A stretch of DNA of 64,000 nt from assembly GCF_024679095.1 (NCBI RefSeq), contig NC_066553.1:4982237-5046236 (forward strand). The letters are read 5' to 3'. Positions within the stretch are counted from its first letter, which is position 1. Each line of letters opens with the position of its first letter. The stretch comes from Eriocheir sinensis (Eukaryota > Arthropoda > Malacostraca > Decapoda > Varunidae). The notes under the pieces are model-generated. The model did no database searches, was not told where the DNA came from, and saw only the letters and a program-made list of their open reading frames with translations. The translations under genes and the position numbers were made by a program. This document shows positions 56,020 to 64,000 of the stretch, one piece after another.

Positions 56020-56454
56020 GATGGGTAGGAAAGTAAAGAGTGAGAACAGGAGGGAAGGAAAGAGAGGCAATTGATATATACATTGTTCATTCTTGCCTAG
56101 TTTAAGTTGAAATTCATAATTCATTCTGGTGTATTTTAGTGGCAAGTGTATTCGAAACATTTCCACCGTCATTCAAGTGCTTTCCCGCTAAATACAAAGG
56201 CTTTTAATGTGATGCAAACGTTTTCAGCGCAAGAGAAACGTCCTTATCGATATATATAAACGTTTGCAGTGTGGCGCAAAGGGGTAATGTATTGCAACTC
56301 GAGCTTCTGTGTTGTGTGTCTGTGTGAGTGTTTTTAATTGTCACTCTGTCGGTCTGTCTATCTGTGTATTTGTCTGTTTATTTATCAGTTTGTTGATGTC
56401 AATGTTTATCTGTGTGTTTGTATTTATGTTTATTTATTCCTGTGTGTTACATGC

Positions 56455-56455
56455 G

Positions 56456-56518
<63 letters not shown>
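56455..56518. repeat. (CA)n
   Basis: (CA)n at 56458-56521 with one T interruption. Confidence 0.95.
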
Positions 56519-56519
<1 letters not shown>

Positions 56520-56520
<1 letters not shown>

Positions 56521-57858
56521 ACAGTCAGTCACTCAGTCAGTTTATCTTTCAGTCAATCGATCAAACAGATATTCATTAGTATATTCAGTCAGTCAGTCAG
56601 CCAGTCAGTCACTCATTCCTTCCTTCCTTACTTCATTCATTCATTCAGTCAGTCAGTCAATATTTCAGTTAGCCACTCCTGCAGCCAATCAGTTATTCAT
56701 CCAGTCAATCAGTCCTTCAGTCAGTCAACTAGTTAATCAGCCACTCAGTCAGTCTGTCATTCGATCAGTCAGCCATCCACTTCTACAAACAACAGGTAGT
56801 CAGTAAGTCATTAAGGCATTTCTCCAATCAGTCACTCAGTCTGCCAATCAGTCACTCAGTCCACCTGCCAGTCAATCAGCCAGTCAATCAACCAGACAGC
56901 CAATCGGTCAGTCAGTCAGTCATTCAGGCCGTAATTGAACCTTTCTTGCAGTCAGTCAGTCACTCACTCACTCAATCAACCAGTCAGTCAGTCAGTAAAC
57001 TAGCTAGTCACTCAGTTACTCAGCCAGTCAGCCAGTTAGTGTCTCTCAATCAACCAGCCAACCAGCCAGTCAGCTACCTAGTCCTAGTCCATCAGCCCGT
57101 CAGTTAGCCAGTCAGCCAGCCAGTCAGCCACTCAGTCATCCAGTCAGTCAGCCAGCCAGCCAGTCAGCCAGTTAGTGCCTCTCAATCAACCAGCCAGCCA
57201 GCCACCCAGTCCATCAGCCACTCAGTTAGCCAGTCAGCCAGTCAGTCAGTCAGTCAGTCAGTCAGTCAGCCAGTCAGTCAGTCAGTCAGTCAGTCAGTCA
57301 GTCAGTCAGCCAGTCAGTCAGTCAGTCAGCCAGTCAGTCAGTCAGTCAGTCAGTCAGTCAGTCACTCAGTCAGTCACTGAGTCAGCCAGTCACTCAGTCA
57401 GCCAGTCAGTCAGCCAGTCAGCCAGCCAGTCAACCCCTCAGTCAGCCAGTCAGTCAGTCAGTCAGCCAGTCAGTCAGCCAGTCAGTCAGTCAGTCAGTCA
57501 GTCACTCAGTCAGTCACTGAGTCAGCCAGTCACTCAGTCAGCCAGTCAGTCAACCCCTCAGTCAGCCAGTCAGTCAACCCCTCAGTCAGCCAGCCAGTCA
57601 ACCCCTCAGTCAGCCAGTCAGTCAGTCAGTCAGTCAGTCAGTCAGTCACTCAGTCAGTCACTGAGTCAGCCAGTCACTCAGTCAGCCAGCCAGTCAACCC
57701 CTCAGTCAGCCAGTCAGTCAGTCAGTCACTCACTCACTCAGTCAGCCAGTCAGTCAGCCAGTCAGCCAGCCAGTCAACCCCTCAGTCAGCCAGTCACTCA
57801 ATCACTCATTCAGCCAGTCAGCCAGCCAACCAGTCAGCCAGTCAGTCAGCCAGCCAGA
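56520..57858. repeat. (CAGT)n/(CAGC)n tetranucleotide array, 1.3 kb
   Basis: Mixed GTCA, GCCA and variant tetramers fill about 1.34 kb, cleanest from 57200 to 57850. There is higher-order structure: blocks reading GTCAACCCCTCAGTCAGCCA recur at about 57427, 57547, 57571, 57598, 57693 and 57773. The plus-strand 228-codon frame (SVSQSVSQSASQSTPQSASQ) is a 12-bp/4-residue translation of the repeat, stop-free because GTCA in this frame lacks stops. Nothing upstream suggests a start or a signal peptide. Confidence 0.93.
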
Positions 57859-57928
57859 TGAGGGGTGGTCGCGGGCACGCCAGGCTCAGTGTATTAAAAC
57901 CCAAACATTCCATCTCCAGGCCAATTAT

Positions 57929-59433
<1,505 letters not shown>

Positions 59434-59434
59434 G

Positions 59435-60030
59435 AACCAGCCAGCTATTTCTTTCTCCCTCCCTCTTTCCCTCCCCTCTTTCCCTCTCCTCCCTCCCTCT
59501 CCTTCCCTCTCCTCCCTCCCGCTCTTTCTCTCTCCCTCCACTCTCCCTTTCCCCTCCACTTTGCTCTCCCTTTTCTTAACCTTCCCCCTTCTCTCCACTC
59601 CCTACTCCTCCTTCCACCTTTTCCTGCTCACCCTCCCCCCTCTATAACCTCCCTTTAGAAATAGCATCGCCCTTAGTCATCCTCCCTTCCACTAACCCTT
59701 CCTCACCCTTCCTCCTAACTTACCTTAACATCCCTTCTCCCTTTTTCCTCTTCTCTCCCCCCTTACCCCTCCTTTTCCCCTCATTTTCTTCCCTTCCACT
59801 CCGTTATCCCCTTTTCCCCCTCTTTCCTTCCCTCACCTTCCCTTCCTTTTTCCCCTTCTCCCTTCCCCCCATTTCCTCCCTCCCCCTTTTCCTTTCCCTT
59901 AATTTTCTTCCCCTCCGTTACCTCTTTTTTCCTGCTCTCCTTTCCCCCACCTTTCCCTCCCTCCTTTCCCCTCTTATATCCTCCTTTTCCCTACTTCCCC
60001 TTCCCCACCCCACACCCTTCCTCTCTCCCG
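59435..60030. repeat. C/T-rich tract (CCCTCC, CCCCTTCC units)
   Basis: Pyrimidine plus strand with C-runs, ending sharply at the GC-rich patch near 60033. Read on the minus strand it is a G-rich purine tract. Confidence 0.85.
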
Positions 60031-60032
60031 AC

Positions 60033-60185
60033 TGGAAATAGGAGCGTGGGGGGGAGCGGGAGGTCGTCTTTGATCAGCGCGCGGGGCCTGACAGCTTCAA
60101 AATGACCCTCTCACGCCGGGGTCACGCCGTCGACCCTCTGAACGGCGGCTGAAGCGAGCTGAGGTGAGGAGAGTGACAGCTGGAG
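60033..60185. promoter_or_regulatory. GC- and CpG-rich patch between C-rich and G-rich tracts
   Basis: About 150 bp with many CpGs (CAGCGCGCGGGGCC, CACGCCGGGGTCACGCCGTCG, GAACGGCGGC). It contains a 16-codon plus-strand frame (ATG at 60102, stop at 60150) and a donor-like GAGGTGAGG at about 60161-60169. Composition suggests a promoter or first exon, but no downstream exon was found in the window, so this is weak. Confidence 0.2.
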
Positions 60186-60189
60186 GGGG

Positions 60190-60728
60190 AGGGGGGGGAA
60201 ACGGAGGGGGACTGGTCATGTGTATCTGGAAATGACGGAACGGCGGGGGGAGGGGAGGAGGGGTTGACTAGAGGGAAGGGATTGAAGGATGGGAGAGGCT
60301 GGTCAGCTTTGGGGCGTGGAGGATGATGGGAGGGTTTAGGGCAGGGGGGGAAGAGGAGAAGGGAAGTAGAGGTGAAAGGTAGAGTTAGTTAAGGGAGGGG
60401 AAGTAAGGGGAGAGGAGGGAGGAGAAGGGTAATTAATGAGAAAGGGTGATTAAGTAAGGGGAGGGAAAGGAAGGGGAGAGGGTGAGGGGGGAGAAGAATA
60501 GTTGAGGGAAGGGGAGATTAGGAGGGGATGAAGGGGAGGGAGAAGGGTAGTTAATGAGAAAGGGAGATTAAGTAATGGGAGGGAAAGGAAGGGGAGAAGG
60601 TGAGGGAGGAGAAGAATAGTTGAGGGGAAGGTAGATTAAGTAAGGGGAGGGTAGAGGAAGTGAGAGGGAGCCTAGGGAGGGGAAGGAAGGGGTAGTTGAG
60701 GGAAAAGGTAGGTTAAGTATGGGGAGGG
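60190..60728. repeat. G-rich purine tract with about 119-bp repeat
   Basis: G-runs throughout. TTAATGAGAAAGGG with GATTAAGTAA recurs near 60434 and 60553 (about 119 bp), with weaker relatives near 60625 and 60705. Confidence 0.82.
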
Positions 60729-60729
60729 G

Positions 60730-61240
60730 AGAGGAAGGGGGGGGTCAATGGAAGGGTAATGGACGGAAAGGTATGGGAGAAGGGAAGGGGAGGGAAAGAT
60801 GGGAGGTATTGAGGGGTCGTTAATGGAAGGGTAGTGAACGGAAAGGTATGGGAGAATGGAAGGGGAGGGAAAGATGGGAGGTATTGAGGGGTCGTTAATG
60901 GAAGGGTAGTGAACGGATAGGTATGGGAGAATGGAAGGGGAGGGAAAGATGGGAGGTATAGAGGGGGGTTAATGGAAGGGTAGTGAACGGAAAGGAATGG
61001 GAGAAGGGAAGGGGAGGGAAAGATGGGAGGTATTGAAGGGGGGTTAATGGAAGGGTAATAGACGGAAAGGAATGGGAGAATGGAAGGGGAGGGAAGATGG
61101 GAGGTATTGAGGGGGGGTTAATGGGAGGGTAGTGGAAGGAAAGGTATGGGAGAAAGGAAGGGGAGGGAGAGATGGGAGGTATTGGACGGAAAGGTATGGG
61201 AGAAGGGAAGGGGTCAGAGAGATGGGAGGCGTGGAGTGAG
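60730..61240. repeat. 75-bp G-rich minisatellite, about seven units
   Basis: GATGGGAGGTATTGAGGGG lies at about 60799, 60873, 60949, 61022, 61096 and 61171, 73-76 bp apart, with a short last unit at about 61220. Units also share TTAATGGAAGGGTAGTGAAC, GGAAAGGTATGGGAGAA and GGAAGGGGAGGGAAA. With a period near 75 bp the minus strand keeps frame for long stretches, giving a 25-residue peptide repeat (PLPFSHSFPSITLPLTPLQY type). The G-runs make G-quadruplex formation likely. Confidence 0.9.
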
Positions 61241-61700
61241 GTGGGAGCCATTGCGCCACTGATTCCCTCGATAATGATGGTGATACTGTTAATGATGATG
61301 ATGATGATGGTGGGGGGGAGGGGAGGGTTGTAAGGTCCTAAGGCTCTTTGTGTCCGATACATTTCGTCGGGGTCAGGTCGGGTTAGCTGAATTGTTTCCC
61401 ATTTTCTTTTCGTTTTCATTTTATTTCCTTTATTTGGGCGGATAGGGTCATCGTGGCGCTAAATCCTTTCTTAACTCTCCCTTTTTCTCTTCTTCTTTAT
61501 TGTATTGCTTTCCATTCCCCTTCTCTTGCTTTCCAATAAGGAGTTTTAAGTGTGGTTGTGACGGGTCTTCGTGATGGTGATGATGGTGGTGGTTATGGTG
61601 GAGGATCTCTTCATTTACATATTTTTTTGCATGTGTTGGCTCATTCCACATATACTTCAGCGTAACTATATAAGTGGCGTCGTTTTTTGTTTGTTTTTGT
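61241..61700. other. Complex sequence with short (GAT)n
   Basis: (GAT)n at 61288-61310 and a GATGGTG segment at 61571-61603 lie in otherwise mixed DNA. No gene recognised on either strand. Confidence 0.35.
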
Positions 61701-61703
61701 TTT

Positions 61704-61783
61704 GTTTTTTTACAGCAAGGGAGGCACTCAAGGGCACTAAAACAAATATGGTAATAAAAAAAGTCCTTCAAGCGCTACTCCAA
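61704..61783 (+). mobile_element. Dispersed hairpin repeat, copy 6
   Basis: T-run, TTACAGCAAGGGAGGCACTC, AAGGGCACTAAAACAAATAT, A-rich centre, then a decayed right end (GTCCTTCAAGCGCTACTCC). Same order as the copy at 35490-35580 but more diverged. Confidence 0.7.
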
Positions 61784-61872
61784 CAAAAGAACAAAAGAAC
61801 AAGAGCCAAAAAGAGTGGTCAATTTCGGAAGATGAGGGAGAAGAGGTGACCTTATTCTCTCCTATTTTGACA

Positions 61873-62250
61873 TCATCGGTGGCTGAGTGGTCAGTGTGCG
61901 GGCGCCGTATCCTAAAGGACCCGAGTTCATGTCCCGCCCGCCGAAACAAGCTTGCAATTTTCAGTCATCGCCGAGAGACTTGAAAGTACCCACATGCTGT
62001 CCTGAAGACCGCCTATCAACCCGGACTCTAGCAGACGATGAGTTCCCGGGGCCGACCAAACAACTTCTACTGTCATCATTATCATCGCCATCATCATTGT
62101 ATACGGAGCAATACACACAATCCCTCCCCACACAAACACACATTCATCCACCCACCAACCCCCTCACCCACCCACGCATCATCAGACAGGTTAATGAGCT
62201 ATACAGATCTATTTTGGAGTGACGCAAAACTCCACCCAATAAGACGTATA
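61873..62250 (+). mobile_element. tRNA-derived SINE, family 2
   Basis: The A-box TGGCTGAGTGGTCA starts at 61880 and a degenerate B-box AGTTCATGTCC lies at 61924-61934, at exactly tRNA spacing. A GC-rich anticodon-arm-like segment lies between them. A tRNA-unrelated body follows (AAGTACCCACATGCTGTCCT, CAACCCGGACTCTAGCAGAC) and then CAT- and CA-rich sequence. The right end is uncertain. The decayed B-box and unpaired acceptor argue against a functional tRNA gene. Confidence 0.65.
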
Positions 62251-62384
62251 CTGAGTGTCGTGAAGAGCAATGAAAGGACCTGAATGAATGGCAGAGTTAG
62301 TTGGCTGGGGCGAGGCGAGGTCATTGAACTTAGCGCTTTAGAAATGTTACGCTTTGGAAATGAGAGGAGGAGGAGGAGAGGAGT

Positions 62385-62905
62385 GAAGAAGAGACCTAAA
62401 TTAGAGTCTAGTATTGAGAGAGACGAAGATAGATAGATAAACAGATATGATAAATAGATATAGATAAAGAACTAGGAATGGATAAGAGCGAAGATAAGAC
62501 CCAGATTGCAGTTTGATATTGAGATAGAGATAGATGAGATAGATAGATAGATATTGATGAAGAAAGTAAGGAAAGACCCTGTTTGAAGTTTAATATAGAG
62601 ATAGATAGAGAGATAAAATTATTGAGATAGATAAATGGATAGATACATAGATAGAGATGGGGAAAGAGTAAGGAAAGGCCCTGTTTGAAGTTTAATATAG
62701 ATATAGATAGATTGATAAAGTTATTGAGATAGATAAATGGATAGATACATAGATTGATAGAGATGGGAAAAGAGTAAGGACAGGCCCTGTTTGAAATTTG
62801 ATATAGATATAGATAGATAGATAAAGTTATTGAGATAGATAAATGGATAGATACACAGATAGATTGATAGAGATGGAGAACGTGTGAGGACGGACCCAGA
62901 TTAGG
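62385..62905. repeat. About 104-bp array with (GATA)n cores
   Basis: AAGGCCCTGTTTGAAGTTTA or related forms occur near 62388, 62492, 62570, 62672, 62776 and 62886, mostly 102-110 bp apart. Each is followed by ATATAGATAGATAGA-type repeats and AAGTTATTGAGATAGATAAA. The last three units are nearly identical. Confidence 0.87.
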
Positions 62906-62934
62906 ATTTACTAGACAATGTGTTTTCTAGGTTT

Positions 62935-63190
62935 ATTCGTAGAAGGATGAACGGATGGAGGAAAACGAAGCAGGTGAAGGAAGAAGAAAGGAAAGGAGAA
63001 GAGGAAAAGGAAATACATAGAAGGATGGAAGGAAAGGAAGCAGAAGAGGGAAGAAGCAAGGAAAGAAAAGGGAGAAAGAGGAATGAAATGAAGCAGAAAA
63101 AAGGAAAAAAAGAAGGAAGGGAAAAGGAAAAAAATCAACTTAAAACAAATATAAATAAAATGCAAATAGATGAAAGTAGATAATTATGAA
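62935..63190. repeat. Purine-rich low-complexity tract
   Basis: A/G-rich sequence with GAAGGATGGA repeated near 62941 and 63020. No gene seen. Confidence 0.75.
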
Positions 63191-63227
63191 AAAAAGGAAA
63201 ATGTAAGCAGAGTTTTAATCATGTATA

Positions 63228-63314
<87 letters not shown>

Positions 63315-63392
63315 CATATATATTTTCCCAATAGCTTCGTAAAAAATGATGAAAAAGCGCTTACAGGCCATTAACCAGAGTACCTAAAAACG

Positions 63393-63456
<64 letters not shown>

Positions 63457-63555
63457 CATAAATACCTCTTTCCATTGTCCTTCTCCCTCTCCCCCCCCCC
63501 TCCTCCTCCTCCTCCTCCTCCTCCTCCTCCTCCTCCTCCTCCTCCTCCTCCTCTC
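63228..63555. repeat. (CA)n, (CA)n and (TCC)n
   Basis: (CA)n 63230-63311, (CA)n 63391-63453 and (TCC)n 63499-63552 preceded by a ten-base C-run. Confidence 0.96.
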
Positions 63556-63654
63556 GGGCCGCCATTATGCTTCCAGTTAATAACATGTTTTAATTTTTGT
63601 CTCCCTCTCTGGACAATTTAGTGAACTCCCTCGGAATAATATGTGTGGTCCGGC

Positions 63655-64000
63655 CTGGTAGGAGAGGAGGAGGAAGAGGAGGGGGAGGAGGAGGAGGAGT
63701 GGGAAAAATTGCAAGGGAAAGAGAGGAAAGATAAAGTGGATGAGTAGGAAGGAAAGGGATAGTAAGAAGCGGAAGTGAGGAGAGAGGATAGGAGGAGGAG
63801 GAGAGGAAGAGAGGAGAGACGTATAGGGGAAAGAGGGAGGATAGGTACAGAGAGAAGGGATAAAAGAGAAGGAAGAGGAAAAAGGGATATTATTTAAAAG
63901 GGAAGGAAGAGGAGAGGGAAAGTTGAAGAGGTAGAAGGAGAAATGAGAGAGTAGCATGTAAGAAATAGGAAAATGAGAAAATGGAAGAGGGAGAAGAAAA
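63655..64000. repeat. Purine-rich tract running off the window end
   Basis: GGA- and GGAAG-rich plus strand continues to the last base. The minus-strand Leu/Ser/Pro frame is a composition artefact. Confidence 0.85.

Noticed and set aside
57175..57861. 228-codon SVSQ-repeat protein, possibly silk- or mucin-like
   Set aside because: Exact translation of a tetranucleotide (CAGT)n repeat with no start context or signal peptide. Low complexity on the DNA level explains it.
61873..61945. Functional tRNA gene
   Set aside because: B-box is degenerate and acceptor pairing is poor; it is followed by a SINE-like body.

Overview
This is a gene-poor, extremely repeat-dense eukaryotic window. No complete host protein-coding gene, rRNA or functional tRNA gene could be supported. 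The organism is most likely a decapod crustacean, or at least an arthropod. The reasons are interstitial TTAGG tracts (the ancestral arthropod telomere unit), very dense long dinucleotide and trinucleotide microsatellites, CR1-like LINE remnants with an 8-bp or (TCC)n 3' tail, and tRNA-derived SINEs. This assignment is inference; no species marker is present.

Layout. 0-9 kb: microsatellites, a 5'-truncated CR1-like LINE on the minus strand (740-1339), a CpG-rich patch, interstitial TTAGG repeats (4923-5160), a 140-bp tandem array built around a dispersed hairpin repeat (5501-6083), a MITE with terminal inverted repeats (7192-7413) and a small RT fragment (8490-8590). 9-14.5 kb: long purine and pyrimidine tracts, including about 2 kb of nearly pure pyrimidine, plus a second LINE family with a TTCTTATG-type tail (12147-12553, minus). 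14.5-16.1 kb: the best coding relic, a CR1-like reverse transcriptase with two frameshifts and a (TCC)n tail. 16-30 kb: purine tracts, a 215-bp (CA)n, a 145-bp satellite-like array (21085-21800), a 74-bp minisatellite of about 15 copies (25297-26430) and a small promoter-like cluster (28150-28212). 30-49 kb: degenerate tandem arrays (about 70, 170, 31 and 146 bp units), three more hairpin repeats, another RT fragment and a minus-strand MITE copy. 49.7-53.4 kb: a tRNA-derived SINE abutting a MITE copy, a MITE-derived 109-bp array and a 133-151-bp array. 53-64 kb: microsatellites, a LINE 3'-UTR relic, 1.3 kb of (CAGT)n, a GC-rich patch, a 75-bp G-rich array, another hairpin repeat, a second SINE and a 104-bp array.

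Nothing here looks like a multi-gene system. The biology visible is repeat dynamics: LINE copies embedded in the same simple repeats that form their tails, and at least two dispersed mobile repeats (a MITE and a hairpin repeat) whose sequence has been tandemly amplified into short satellite arrays. Almost all long open frames in the window are translations of simple repeats (poly-Leu, poly-Ser, poly-Phe, SL, RE, CV, HT) and are not called as genes.
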